A stretch of 64,000 bases of DNA. It comes from an uncultured Prevotellaceae bacterium. GTDB lineage: Bacteria; Bacteroidota; Bacteroidia; Bacteroidales; Bacteroidaceae. Location: assembly GCA_946415365.1 (NCBI GenBank), contig CAMKSE010000014.1, positions 1 to 64,000 on the forward strand, read 5' to 3'. The notes below the pieces were generated by a model. It did no database searches, was not told where the DNA came from, and saw only the letters and a program-made list of their open reading frames with translations. The position numbers and the translations under genes were made by a program. Shown here in pieces: positions 25,164-35,088 of this stretch (its first letter is position 1; the number at the start of each line of letters is the position of its first letter).

Positions 25164-28100
25164 ATGAGTTTCAAAGCAAAGAAAACAGCCTTGTTTGTTG
25201 GCTTATGCTTCTTTGGCATGGTCAGCGCACAGCAGGCTTCGGCAGCTACAGAGTCTGTGGCTTCCGTTCAGCAAACGAAGCAGGTTTCCGGTCATGTGAC
25301 AGACTCTCAGGGTCCGCTGATCGGTGCAACCGTGATGGAGAAGGGAACCAACAATGGTACGGTTACCGACTTTGATGGTAATTTCTCTATTAATGTGAAT
25401 GCGGGTGCAACACTCGTTATCTCCTATGTAGGCTATGTGTCTCAGGAAGTCAGGGCCAACGATGGCATGAATGTCACCCTGAAGGAAGACGGCCACGTCG
25501 TCAACGAAGTGGTGGTCATCGGTTATGGTACCCAGCGCCGTGAGGCCGTGACGGGATCAGTGGCCAACATCGGTGGTGAGAAACTGAATCAGGTGGCAGC
25601 CACCAACGCCGCTCAGGCCCTGCAGGGTCGTGTAGCCGGTGTGCTCATGACACAGACAGGTTCTAAGCCTGGTGACGAGATGCAGATCCGTATCCGTGGT
25701 CAGCGCTCACTGAGTGCTTCCAACGACCCGCTGATTGTGCTCGACGGTATCCCCTTCATGGGTAGTCTGTCGGATATCAATCCCTCCGACATCAAGTCGA
25801 TGGATATCCTGAAGGATGCCTCTGCCACCGCTATCTATGGTTCTCGTGGTGCCAACGGTGTAATCATCATCACCACAGTGAAGGGTAGCCAGGGTACACC
25901 TGCAAAGGTTACCTATAATGGCTATGTAAGCTTCAAGACGGTGTTCCATAAGTATCCAATGATGGACGGTCCTACATACAACAAGTTCCGTCAGTATGCT
26001 GGTCTGTACCAGAACTCTTTGGACGAGAATGAGAATACGAATACCGACTGGCAGGATCTGTACTATCAGACAGGTGTCAGCCATAATCACGACATCAGTG
26101 TGGCTGGTGGTACCAACGGTGGTAGCTACAGCTTCGGCGCCGGTTACTATAAGGATGAGTCAGTTGTTCCTACTGAGGGTTACAACCGTATCTCCGTTCG
26201 TGGTAACTTTGACCAGAAGGTTGGCAAGTGGTTCCGCTTCGGTCTGAGCACCAACACCAGCTATCGCAAGACGGAAGGTGTAAATAATATGTACGCAGTG
26301 CTGGCATCAACGCCAATATCAAGCCCCTACGATGCAAATGGCAACCTGAAGCGCTATAACGCCCTGCCAGCTGACGACCAGGTTGTTGTCACAAAGGAGA
26401 CTGTTGAGCGTGATAAGGAGGTATGGCTGAGCGAGAATAAGGGTATCGGTACCTACAATACGCTGTTCGCTGAGCTGAAGTGCCCATGGATTGAAGGTCT
26501 GAGCTATCGTGTCAATGTCGGTCTGAACTATCGTACCTCCAAGAGCGGCAGCTTTACAGGTACAGGTATTAATAATAAGGATGCCAATGCCGTCAACGGT
26601 GGTTCTGTCTATGAGAACCAGACCCGTAACTGGGCTGTTGAGAACCTGCTGACCTACGACCGCACCTTCGCTGAGAAGCACAACCTGAACGTTGTTGCTA
26701 TGTACTCTGCCGAGGAGACCGCCTACGAGCAGAGCGGTGCTTCCGCACAGGACATCCCTGCCGATTACTTCCAGTACTATGCACTCGACAAGGCTACGGG
26801 TCAGGCTAACCTGACAGGTTATAACTACTGGAAGAGTGGCTTGGTGTCTTGGATGGGTCGTGTGATGTACTCCTATGATAATAAGTATATGTTGTCGGTA
26901 GCGCTTCGTTCAGATGCTTCATCACGTCTGGCTGAGGGCCATAAGTGGCATACCTATCCTGCTGTCAGTGCTGGTTGGAACATCGCCCGCGAAGCGTTCA
27001 TGGAGAACCTCACATGGATTGACAACCTGAAGTTGCGCGTAGGTTATGGTGAGACCTCTAACCAGAGTATCAATCCTTATTCTACCCTCGGTGGTCTGGC
27101 TGTCCGCAACTATAACTTCGGCGACACATACAAAGCCGGTTACTATGTGAACGCACTGCCTAACCCCGAACTGGGTTGGGAGTACTCTAAGACTTGGAAC
27201 TTCGGTCTCGACTTCTCACTCTTCAGTGGCCGTCTCTATGGATCAATCGAGTACTACACTCAGAAGACCAATGACATCCTGCTCGATGTATCTCTGCCTT
27301 CTACCTCTGGTGTAAGCAGCTATACCGGTAACATCGGTAACACTGAGAACAAGGGATGGGAGCTTACCTTGAACGGTATCATCATCGACAATAAGAACGG
27401 TTGGAACTGGGAGGCTGGCATCAACCTCTATCAGAACCGCAACAAGCTGACCAAGCTGACTGGTGCTGTGGATGAGAACGGTAATCCTGTTCCCGATAAG
27501 GCCAACCGTTGGTTCATCGATTATCCTATCGACGTCATCTACGACTATGAGTATGAGGGTCTTTGGAATCAGGAGGACATCAAGACAGGTCCTGACGGCA
27601 AGACCAACCTCGAGATCCTTGAGCCGGGTGGCAACCTCGGTATGATTAAGGTGAAGTATACAGGCGACTATGATGCAAATGGCATGCCTGTTCGTCAGAT
27701 TGGTGAGGACGACCGTCAGGTAATGAGTATGGAGCCCGACCTCATTGGTGGTTTCAATACGACGGTGGGCTACAAGGGCTTTGACCTGACTGTGATCGGT
27801 GCTTTCCAGATTGGTGGTAAGCTCATCAGCGCCATCCACTCTGCTAACGGTTACCTGAACATGCTGACAGGTCGTCGCGGACAGCTCGATGTAGACTATT
27901 GGACTGAGCAGAACACGGGTGCCAAGTATCCGAAGCCAGGTGGTATCCAGAGCGGTGATAACCCCAAGTACGGTTCTACCCTCGGTTACTTCAATGCCGG
28001 CTATCTGAAGTTCCGTGCCATTACCCTTGGTTACAACTTCGACAACCTGAAGTGCGTTAAGGACTTTGGTATCAGTCGTCTGCGCCTCTATGCTACGGTT

Positions 28101-28289
28101 CAGAACCCGTTCGTGCTCTTCTCGCCGTTCAACAACGAGAGCGGACTTGATCCTGAAACAAACTCTTGGGCAAACCAGAATACAGCTGTGGCTGTCGATG
28201 GTTATACTGGCAAGCATAAGATGCCTATCGTAGGTTATAACACACCTGCTACTCGCAACTTCATCTTTGGTCTTAACGTAACCTTCTAA
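25164..28289 (+). CDS. SusC-like TonB-dependent outer membrane transporter
   Basis: 1041 residues. Signal peptide (to ...SAQQASA), a carboxypeptidase-D-like N-terminal extension (VSGHVTDSQGPLIGATVMEK, TLVISYVGYVSQE), TonB box region (NEVVVIGYGTQRREAVTGSV), plug (ALQGRVAGVLM, IRIRGQRSLSASNDPLIVLD, MDILKDASATAIYGSRGANG) and a beta-barrel ending in NFIFGLNVTF. It imports oligosaccharides together with the SusD encoded 43 bp downstream. It belongs to the plus-strand arm of the PUL, right behind the HTCS. Confidence 0.95.
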   Translation: MSFKAKKTALFVGLCFFGMVSAQQASAATESVASVQQTKQVSGHVTDSQGPLIGATVMEKGTNNGTVTDFDGNFSINVNAGATLVISYVGYVSQEVRANDGMNVTLKEDGHVVNEVVVIGYGTQRREAVTGSVANIGGEKLNQVAATNAAQALQGRVAGVLMTQTGSKPGDEMQIRIRGQRSLSASNDPLIVLDGIPFMGSLSDINPSDIKSMDILKDASATAIYGSRGANGVIIITTVKGSQGTPAKVTYNGYVSFKTVFHKYPMMDGPTYNKFRQYAGLYQNSLDENENTNTDWQDLYYQTGVSHNHDISVAGGTNGGSYSFGAGYYKDESVVPTEGYNRISVRGNFDQKVGKWFRFGLSTNTSYRKTEGVNNMYAVLASTPISSPYDANGNLKRYNALPADDQVVVTKETVERDKEVWLSENKGIGTYNTLFAELKCPWIEGLSYRVNVGLNYRTSKSGSFTGTGINNKDANAVNGGSVYENQTRNWAVENLLTYDRTFAEKHNLNVVAMYSAEETAYEQSGASAQDIPADYFQYYALDKATGQANLTGYNYWKSGLVSWMGRVMYSYDNKYMLSVALRSDASSRLAEGHKWHTYPAVSAGWNIAREAFMENLTWIDNLKLRVGYGETSNQSINPYSTLGGLAVRNYNFGDTYKAGYYVNALPNPELGWEYSKTWNFGLDFSLFSGRLYGSIEYYTQKTNDILLDVSLPSTSGVSSYTGNIGNTENKGWELTLNGIIIDNKNGWNWEAGINLYQNRNKLTKLTGAVDENGNPVPDKANRWFIDYPIDVIYDYEYEGLWNQEDIKTGPDGKTNLEILEPGGNLGMIKVKYTGDYDANGMPVRQIGEDDRQVMSMEPDLIGGFNTTVGYKGFDLTVIGAFQIGGKLISAIHSANGYLNMLTGRRGQLDVDYWTEQNTGAKYPKPGGIQSGDNPKYGSTLGYFNAGYLKFRAITLGYNFDNLKCVKDFGISRLRLYATVQNPFVLFSPFNNESGLDPETNSWANQNTAVAVDGYTGKHKMPIVGYNTPATRNFIFGLNVTF

Positions 28290-28331
28290 AGGTAAGAAAG
28301 TAAAAAGGTAAAAAAGTAAAAAAGTTAAGTT

Positions 28332-30281
28332 ATGAAAACTAAAAGTATCAAATATATTCTTGCTGCGGGTCTTGTGTGCTGTGGTCTTTCTACGGCGATG
28401 ACCTCCTGCTCCGATGTGCTCGACGAGCAGCCTCGCAGCCAGTTCGACCCGACATTCTTCACGACGAAGGCGGGTATCGAGGGTGGTCTTACATCACTTT
28501 ATGCCCACTTGCGCTATATCTATGGTAATGGTTATTATCTGAACAGCCTGGAGACGGGTACCGATGAGTACACATACGCTCAGTCTGCCGATGGTAACTT
28601 CAAGGATGCCGACCTCTCTGGCGTTGGTTCAATGAATCCGAACAACAGTATTGCCGGTGGTTGCTGGGGAGCTGCTTTCGCTAATATCAACACTGCCAGC
28701 GGTATCATCGAGAACGGTGCTGAGGCTGGTATCGATGCCTCCCTGCTGGCCGAGGCTTACTTCTTCCGTGCATTCGACTACTTCCTGCTGGTGCAGACCT
28801 ACGGTGGTGTGCCCCTCGACCTGGGTGCCGGTGAACTGAAGTTCAATACCTCTACCGTTCGTACGTCTGTACGCAACACCGTTCCTGAGGTTTATGCCGC
28901 TATCTTCGCCGATCTCGAGAAGGCTGTGTCCGACCTGCCAGAGAATCCCCGTCTTACAGGTACTGTTACCAAGAACGTAGCCCGTCTGTATCTCTCAAAG
29001 GCTTATCTGACCTATGCATGGTGGCTGGAGAATCCCAACAACATCCCCACCTATCCTGACTGCAGCCGTGACGCCGGTCAGGCTCAGAGCTATTTCCAGA
29101 AAGCTTACGACACAGCCAAGCAGGCTATCAACAATCCTGGCCCTTACGGACTGCAGCCCACGTTCTACGACGTGAACGTGGCTACCAACGACCGCAACTC
29201 TGAGATCATGCTCTATGCAGACCATGATGAGGATGAGAAGTTTGGTAATGGTGGTACTGGCTATGGTTGGGGTAGCGGTGGTTCTCCCGAGAACTTTGCT
29301 TACTGGATGGAGACCTGGAACTATACTGAGATGATTGCTAAGGCAGCTTCAGGTGCATCCATCAACCCCGTTCAGCGTGAGGCTGTTCAGGGACTCGGAC
29401 GTCCTTGGACCCGTATGGCTCCTGTTGCTGACGCCTTCATCGAGGGTGGTGTCTGGGAGGATGCTGTCAAGGCTATCGACGCTCGCTATGATGCCACCTT
29501 CACACTGAGTTACTTTACCAACTGGGATAAGGCAGGCAATACTGAGCCTTATGTCTTAGGTGCCAATGGCTCGCAGGTGAAGCCTGGCGAGGCCTATTTC
29601 AGCTGGGTTCCGGAGAGTGAGGACAGTCAAATCAACTACACTGGTGCCGACGGTAAGCTTGGCTTTGGTGAAATGGACGGACGTCCAGACTTCGTGGTTG
29701 CTGTCAATCATATCAGCCGTAAGAAGTATCCCTGTAACTGGAAGATAGGTATCTATCGTACTGATAACGCCGGTGGCCTTGGTTCAAAGGTGAACGGTGG
29801 TAGCCCGCGTCCTTGGAACATTGCCAAGTTCTCTGAGTTCTATCTGACCGCCGCTGAGGCCGCCGTGAAACTTGGTAAGAACAGCGACGCCTATGAGCTG
29901 GTCAATGTGCTCCGTGCCCGTGCCGGTAAGCAGACCTACTGTGTGAACAAGAGAGCTCCGCAGTCGACTGATACAAGTGCAGAGATGGTTGCTGCAACAC
30001 CTGCTACCATTACCATCGACTTTATCCTCGACGAGCGTAGCCGTGAGTTCTGGGGTGAGGGTTACCGTTGGTTCGACCTCGTCCGTACCCAGAAGTGGGC
30101 AGAGCGTGCCTCCACTTATCGCATCGCCGGCAGCGGCTATACCGATAAGGATCTGGAGACTTTCACGCGTGACATTCCTGCAGGCTACTACATCCGTCCT
30201 ATCCCACAGAGTCAGCTCGACGGTCTGATCATGTCGAACGACGAGAAGAAAGCATATCAGAATCCCGCATATAGAAATTAA
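28332..30281 (+). CDS. SusD-like surface glycan-binding lipoprotein
   Basis: 649 residues. Lipoprotein signal with the lipobox near STAMTSC; RagB/SusD N-terminal part (LDEQPRSQFDP), TPR-like helices (LLAEAYFFRAFDYFLLVQTYG) and the C-terminal SusD region (DFILDERSREFWGEGYRWFDLVRT, YIRPIPQSQLD). It caps the SusC barrel on the cell surface and binds glycan. Longer than typical SusD (~550), with inserted loops in the central part. A terminator follows. Confidence 0.93.
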   Translation: MKTKSIKYILAAGLVCCGLSTAMTSCSDVLDEQPRSQFDPTFFTTKAGIEGGLTSLYAHLRYIYGNGYYLNSLETGTDEYTYAQSADGNFKDADLSGVGSMNPNNSIAGGCWGAAFANINTASGIIENGAEAGIDASLLAEAYFFRAFDYFLLVQTYGGVPLDLGAGELKFNTSTVRTSVRNTVPEVYAAIFADLEKAVSDLPENPRLTGTVTKNVARLYLSKAYLTYAWWLENPNNIPTYPDCSRDAGQAQSYFQKAYDTAKQAINNPGPYGLQPTFYDVNVATNDRNSEIMLYADHDEDEKFGNGGTGYGWGSGGSPENFAYWMETWNYTEMIAKAASGASINPVQREAVQGLGRPWTRMAPVADAFIEGGVWEDAVKAIDARYDATFTLSYFTNWDKAGNTEPYVLGANGSQVKPGEAYFSWVPESEDSQINYTGADGKLGFGEMDGRPDFVVAVNHISRKKYPCNWKIGIYRTDNAGGLGSKVNGGSPRPWNIAKFSEFYLTAAEAAVKLGKNSDAYELVNVLRARAGKQTYCVNKRAPQSTDTSAEMVAATPATITIDFILDERSREFWGEGYRWFDLVRTQKWAERASTYRIAGSGYTDKDLETFTRDIPAGYYIRPIPQSQLDGLIMSNDEKKAYQNPAYRN

Positions 30282-30304
30282 TTGGTTTAGAAAAGTGTGA
30301 AAAG

Positions 30305-30337
30305 GAATCCCCACCGATTGCGATGGGGATTCTTTTT
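30305..30337 (+). terminator. Intrinsic terminator behind susD
   Basis: GAATCCCCA (30305-30313) pairs with TGGGGATTC (30324-30332), then TTTTT. It also separates the convergent minus-strand operon ending at 30344. Confidence 0.8.
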
Positions 30338-30343
30338 GGTTTA

Positions 30344-31603
30344 TTACCACTTGTCTTTCGTATGAATATCGTCAGCCCAGCGGTGATCCTTGGGGAAAGG
30401 CTGGCCTCCCCATGCCTTCACCTGTGTCCAGGGTTGTGGCGCGTCTGTCCAGAAAGGATGATTGGCAGACAGGCCGAGAGGCATGAGACAGAGCGAGGTC
30501 AGGTAGAGGGAGCCGTTGTTAGTATACCAGTCGGCGGTCTCAGGCTGTGACCCGCAGAAGCCGATAGTCAGGTAGCCGGCATCATTGAAGTTCTCCTGAT
30601 AGTCGAACATACGGTGGAGTGACTTCGTCAGGGCGGCACGTACCTGGCCGTTACTGAGTTCTGAAGGCAACTTCTGATACCACGCCATCAGAGCGAGGGG
30701 CTGCATGGCTGCCATGCGGTAGGGGATGCTGCGGCCGATAACGGGGAAGGTGCCATCGGGGGAGATGAAACGCTCGAGGATAATGGCATATTTCTGGGCG
30801 CGCTTGAGGGCGCGGTCGTAGTATTTCTGATAATCGAGACGGGTATTTGCCTTCGCATCAACCATCGCCTGAAGGGTCTCGAGATACATGGCGTGGAAGA
30901 CGTAGCTGGAGTAATAGTCGAAGGCGAAGACGGGACCGTCAGCATACCAGCCGTCACCCACATACCACTCTTCCACTTTGCGGCAGGCAGTATTCACGCG
31001 GAATTCGTCGTACTGGGCACCAGCTTTTGCCAGCATACTCTCGATGGTGGAGGAGAAGAGGAACCAGTTGGTGTAGGGCGGATCGATCTTGCGCATGCCT
31101 TGGAACTCCTTGATATAGCGTTGCTTTGTCACATCGTCGAGTGGTATCCATAGAGTGTCCCAGGCACGGAGGAACGACTCTGCGATATAGGCGGCATCGA
31201 CGAGATTCTGCCCAGCCTTGCCCCAACAGAGATAGTCTGGGGAATCTGGGTCTACGGAATTCTTATAGGCGGCCAATGCCCACTCACGAAGTTGACGGCG
31301 CTGCTGTCCCTCAGCAGTATCATCATCAGGAAGGGTCAGCCAAGGGGCGATGCCGGCCATCAGTCGGCCAAAGGTCTCCATATAGACCACGGAGCGGTCG
31401 CGGTTGTCGAACGAGGGGGAGAACTCGGTCTTCATGTTTTTCTGCAGTTCACCTTTGGACATGTTTTCCAGCACAGGCTGAGCCATCTTCCAGGCAATGG
31501 ATACCCAGTATTCACGGTCGGTCTGCTGAACAGTCTGTTTCTTTTTTGCCTCTGCAGGCAGGAGCAGCGCGAGGGCTGCAATGATCAGGAAAAATCTTTT
31601 CAT
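30344..31603 (-). CDS. DUF2264 protein (GH154-like, putative glucuronidase)
   Basis: 419 residues with a signal peptide (MKRFFLIIAALALLLPAEA). The (alpha/alpha)-barrel type fold of DUF2264 is suggested by repeated helices and SYVFHAMYLETLQA, GRSIPYRMAAMQPLALMAWY, FCGSQPETADWYTNNGSLYL. Part of DUF2264 is classed as GH154, with beta-glucuronidase activity on arabinogalactan side chains; assigning that activity here is inference from family and context. Last gene of the minus-strand PUL operon, 21 bp behind GH35. Confidence 0.75.
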   Translation of the reverse strand: MKRFFLIIAALALLLPAEAKKKQTVQQTDREYWVSIAWKMAQPVLENMSKGELQKNMKTEFSPSFDNRDRSVVYMETFGRLMAGIAPWLTLPDDDTAEGQQRRQLREWALAAYKNSVDPDSPDYLCWGKAGQNLVDAAYIAESFLRAWDTLWIPLDDVTKQRYIKEFQGMRKIDPPYTNWFLFSSTIESMLAKAGAQYDEFRVNTACRKVEEWYVGDGWYADGPVFAFDYYSSYVFHAMYLETLQAMVDAKANTRLDYQKYYDRALKRAQKYAIILERFISPDGTFPVIGRSIPYRMAAMQPLALMAWYQKLPSELSNGQVRAALTKSLHRMFDYQENFNDAGYLTIGFCGSQPETADWYTNNGSLYLTSLCLMPLGLSANHPFWTDAPQPWTQVKAWGGQPFPKDHRWADDIHTKDKW

Positions 31604-31624
31604 GATTTGGGATGTTTTATTTGT

Positions 31625-33946
31625 TTAGTATAAATAGATGCGGAAATCTCTAATGCTCCCAGGGGCATTCTGCTCAGCACGGGGCAGGTATTCGATGGCC
31701 GAGACGGTCTGTTCCGAGCCGAGGTCGATGACGAGCAGATGGGGTAGGGCAGCGCCCTTCTCTGTCTGCCAGTAAGTGCTTTCCTGCAGGTCGAAAACCT
31801 TGTCGCCGGTATGGTTGCCGTCTTCCTCTTCCGAATCGGCATATTTCGTCGTCCAGGATTCGCGTGAGAGACGGTGACCGTCAGTATTCTGCAGATAGAG
31901 TTCGGCGATGGCTACGCGGTCGTTGGTTTTCTGGGTGGACAGGCATTCAATGGCGAGGTATCGGCCTTTCTGTGGTGTGGCGAGGCGGATGGTCTGCCAG
32001 CCATTGCCACTCTTGAAGGCTCCGCTGACGGCAGGTGTGGCACTGTTGAGGTCGGGCTTGTCGCCGATGTTGTTGTGCTTGTTGGTCTTTTCGAGCTGGA
32101 GTTTGTTCAGTTCGGGCTCGGCCTGTCCCCATACGACGGGTTCCTTCGGCCCTACAACATCAAGGATGATAATTTCATTCCGGCCTTTCTTGAGCCAGCA
32201 GCCTGGGATATAAAGCGTCTGTTGCGGCCCAATCGACCAGATACGGCCCATGGCGTGGCCGTTAACCCAGACCTGACCCTTGCCCCATGTCTCGAAATTC
32301 AGGAAGGTGTCGCCCACCTTTTTAATAATAAAGTAGCCGCGATAGTAGCCGGGCTTCAGTATGTCCTGGCCTGCAGGCAAAGGCTTTAAGGCCAACGTCT
32401 TCATGGCGGTGTCGTAATCATCGGGAATGGCGATATTGCCCCACTGTAGCGGCTTCCATGTAGTTTCCATGTTTTCGTATTCCGTGCTAATGGTCACGTC
32501 GCCGATAATACCCTTGAAGTCCTTGATGGCACGGCCGAAGTTGATGCGGCCCATGCCTTCTACGATGATGGCCAACTCGGCATCTTTCCTGACTGGAGGC
32601 AGCGTGAGCGATTTCTCGTTCTTCACACGGTCGATCACGCCGATATACTTCCTGTCGATGAATACCTGACCATAGTCGTGGATATCTGCCGTCAGGATGC
32701 TCTTTGTCTTAATCTCCGGCAGTCGGGTCGTGTAAAACATCGTGCCCCAGCCCATGTCCATCTCCTCAAAGGTTCTGATGACTCCAGACTCCTCCTTGCC
32801 GTCGGCCTGCAACAGCGGTACAAACTCGGTCAACTCGAATCTGGGTATGGAGATGATGGGGGCAGCGGGTTTGGGAACGGCAGGAAGTTTCTGATCGCTA
32901 TACTTCTGCATCATCTGGTGCAGTTCCCAATACTTCGGAGTAGCCTGGCCGTACTCATTGATGGGGGCGTCGTAGTCATACGAGGTCACGTCGGGTGCGA
33001 AACCAGGACTGTTGGCTCCTGCCCAGTGACCAAAGGAGGTACCACCGTGGGTCATATAAAGTGAGAAACTGATGCCCTTGGAAAGCATTTCTTCCATCCC
33101 GTCGACCATATCTTTGGCAGGACGGGTTTCGTGCTGGGCACCCCACTTGTCGAACCAGCCGCTCCAAAACTCAGAGCACATCTTTGGAGCATTGGGACGC
33201 AATTCTCCGAGACGACGGAACTGTTGGTCAATGTTGGCACCTGTGCCAAAGTTCATGGTCCATACAAGGTCGTCGAGGCCGTTCTTCTCGAAGTTCGATG
33301 ACCAGTCGCATTGGAAAAGGGTCAACTCACTGCCGTAAATACTTCGCAGGCAGTCTCGGATATCACTGATATAGGGCTTATCTTCGCCATATGAGCCGTA
33401 TTCGTTTTCCACCTGTATCATGATAATCGGCCCATCATTCTGAATGGTCAGCGGAGCCAACTGTTCTCCAACCTTCTGCTCAAACAGTTTCACGCGCTCC
33501 ATAAAATAAGGATCCTGCTCTCGCAGGCGGATATCCTTCTTTTTCAGTAACCACCAGGGCAGGCCGCCCATCTCCCACTCGGCACAGACATACGGGCCAG
33601 GGCGCACGATGACGTACATGCCATTCTTCTGAGCCAGACGACAGAAAGCCGCAACATCGTTGTTGTCGGTGAAATTGAACTCGCCCTCTCGCTGTTCGTG
33701 GATGTTCCAGAACACGTAGATGCAGATGGTGTTCATACCCAGGGCTTTGCACATCTGGATGCGATGCTCCCAATAGGGACGTGGAATACGGGGGTAGTGC
33801 ATCTCTGCGGCCTTTATTACAAAGGGCTTTCCATCGAGCAGAAAGGTCTTCTGTCCAACCTTGAATGTCTGGGCGGCACAGGTTGTGCCAGGATTCCATA
33901 AGGCACAGACCATCGTCAAGAGAAACATGGATAATGCTTTTTTCAT
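31625..33946 (-). CDS. GH35 beta-galactosidase
   Basis: 773 residues from ATG 33946, which overlaps the upstream stop (ATGA); a farther upstream in-frame ATG is unlikely. Signal peptide, then GH35 barrel: FLLDGKPFVIKAAEMHYPRI, IVRPGPYVCAEWEMGGLPWW, acid/base E182 in QVENEYGSYG and nucleophile E259 in CSEFWSGWFD. Beta-sandwich domains follow (VWVNGHAMGRIWSIGPQQTL), and the last ~150 residues resemble an F5/8-type carbohydrate-binding module. It removes terminal beta-galactose in the periplasm. Confidence 0.92.
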   Translation of the reverse strand: MKKALSMFLLTMVCALWNPGTTCAAQTFKVGQKTFLLDGKPFVIKAAEMHYPRIPRPYWEHRIQMCKALGMNTICIYVFWNIHEQREGEFNFTDNNDVAAFCRLAQKNGMYVIVRPGPYVCAEWEMGGLPWWLLKKKDIRLREQDPYFMERVKLFEQKVGEQLAPLTIQNDGPIIMIQVENEYGSYGEDKPYISDIRDCLRSIYGSELTLFQCDWSSNFEKNGLDDLVWTMNFGTGANIDQQFRRLGELRPNAPKMCSEFWSGWFDKWGAQHETRPAKDMVDGMEEMLSKGISFSLYMTHGGTSFGHWAGANSPGFAPDVTSYDYDAPINEYGQATPKYWELHQMMQKYSDQKLPAVPKPAAPIISIPRFELTEFVPLLQADGKEESGVIRTFEEMDMGWGTMFYTTRLPEIKTKSILTADIHDYGQVFIDRKYIGVIDRVKNEKSLTLPPVRKDAELAIIVEGMGRINFGRAIKDFKGIIGDVTISTEYENMETTWKPLQWGNIAIPDDYDTAMKTLALKPLPAGQDILKPGYYRGYFIIKKVGDTFLNFETWGKGQVWVNGHAMGRIWSIGPQQTLYIPGCWLKKGRNEIIILDVVGPKEPVVWGQAEPELNKLQLEKTNKHNNIGDKPDLNSATPAVSGAFKSGNGWQTIRLATPQKGRYLAIECLSTQKTNDRVAIAELYLQNTDGHRLSRESWTTKYADSEEEDGNHTGDKVFDLQESTYWQTEKGAALPHLLVIDLGSEQTVSAIEYLPRAEQNAPGSIRDFRIYLY

Positions 33947-35088
33947 TCTATACGGATTTTTAGCGGGTTTGTGAGATTCTGGAGATATTCTTCGGCAGTG
34001 AGCTTCCATTGTGCCATCGTACGGACATCATAGCAGCTCCAGGCAGAGCCGAAATAGTAGACATAGGGCTTGCCAAGATAGTTGTGCAAAATACCGAGGC
34101 CATGATTGAGTTCGCCTTTCAGCATGAAGGTTTCATCAATACCATTGGGGAATAGGGTACCTACATAGATCTGCGACTGGTGAACTTTTGGGTTATCGGT
34201 TGGATCGGCGTATAACACATAATGCTTGTCAAGCAGAAGATTTTCTTCGCTGTGCAACACGACACCAGTGGCAAGTTTCATAGGATCTCCGATGCCATCG
34301 TACCATACCGTCATGCGATTGAAGTGTGAACCACGGTCGAGACAGATGAGGCGATGTTCTGTTATGCCGTCGTCTGTGGTGTTGTAAGTCAGTTCTACCG
34401 TGAAGCGGAGTGGGCCGTTGTCGAGGATTTTGTAGGTTTTGTAGCAATATGGAAACAGTAATCTTCCTTCTTTCATCAATGCCGGAGCACCACAGCCGAG
34501 ACTGGCTCCCACACCATAGCAGTCCAATCCTTGTCCGTGGTCGTGGTGGAATGAAGTAGCTACATAGATCTCGTTAGCCTCTGTGGGTTTGCCGATATGC
34601 TTCAGGGAGTCTCTCTGGCCGACACCCCACATGTGCATCCGATAGCGTTGTTCCACAACTAGTTCAGGGGTGTTTTTCACCCAGACGTCTGTACCGAATG
34701 ACCGCTCACCAGAACGTTGGAGGGCAGGGCCATATACGCGGTAAATGCCGAGGTCGTTTTCCCAAGTGATATCATCAGCACGTTCAGGGTAAATATTCCC
34801 GAAAACATACGATTTCATCGGTATCGGATTTCCTGTGGTGATAGTGAAGACAGCTTCGCTCCCTGGCTGTACAGCCACATAAAGTAGCAGTTTGCCGTCA
34901 TAGGTTTTCTGGTAGGTGACCTTTTGACCAAAGGCATTCTTAACGACCAGTGAGGCATCTGTGTCTACGCCCAATTGTTGACAAACAGCCCGAAGATCAG
35001 CTTCCGCTACCTCTTGTCGCTGGATATCACCCGTGTTCTTGACTATCAAAGATATGGTAGCACACAACAATGTAAATAGTATTTTCAT
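33943..35088 (-). CDS. DUF4861 protein
   Basis: 381 residues, signal peptide at the N-terminus. DUF4861 features: NPIPMKSYVFGNIYPERADD, WENDLGIYRVYGPALQRSGE, DVWVKNTPELVVEQRY, FHHDHGQGLDCYGVGASLGC. The family is uncharacterised but recurs in uronate-containing glycan PULs beside GH105 and GH88 enzymes; an enzymatic role with the conserved His/Asp residues is plausible. Overlaps both neighbours by 4 nt, so tightly co-translated. Confidence 0.8.
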   Translation of the reverse strand: MKILFTLLCATISLIVKNTGDIQRQEVAEADLRAVCQQLGVDTDASLVVKNAFGQKVTYQKTYDGKLLLYVAVQPGSEAVFTITTGNPIPMKSYVFGNIYPERADDITWENDLGIYRVYGPALQRSGERSFGTDVWVKNTPELVVEQRYRMHMWGVGQRDSLKHIGKPTEANEIYVATSFHHDHGQGLDCYGVGASLGCGAPALMKEGRLLFPYCYKTYKILDNGPLRFTVELTYNTTDDGITEHRLICLDRGSHFNRMTVWYDGIGDPMKLATGVVLHSEENLLLDKHYVLYADPTDNPKVHQSQIYVGTLFPNGIDETFMLKGELNHGLGILHNYLGKPYVYYFGSAWSCYDVRTMAQWKLTAEEYLQNLTNPLKIRIE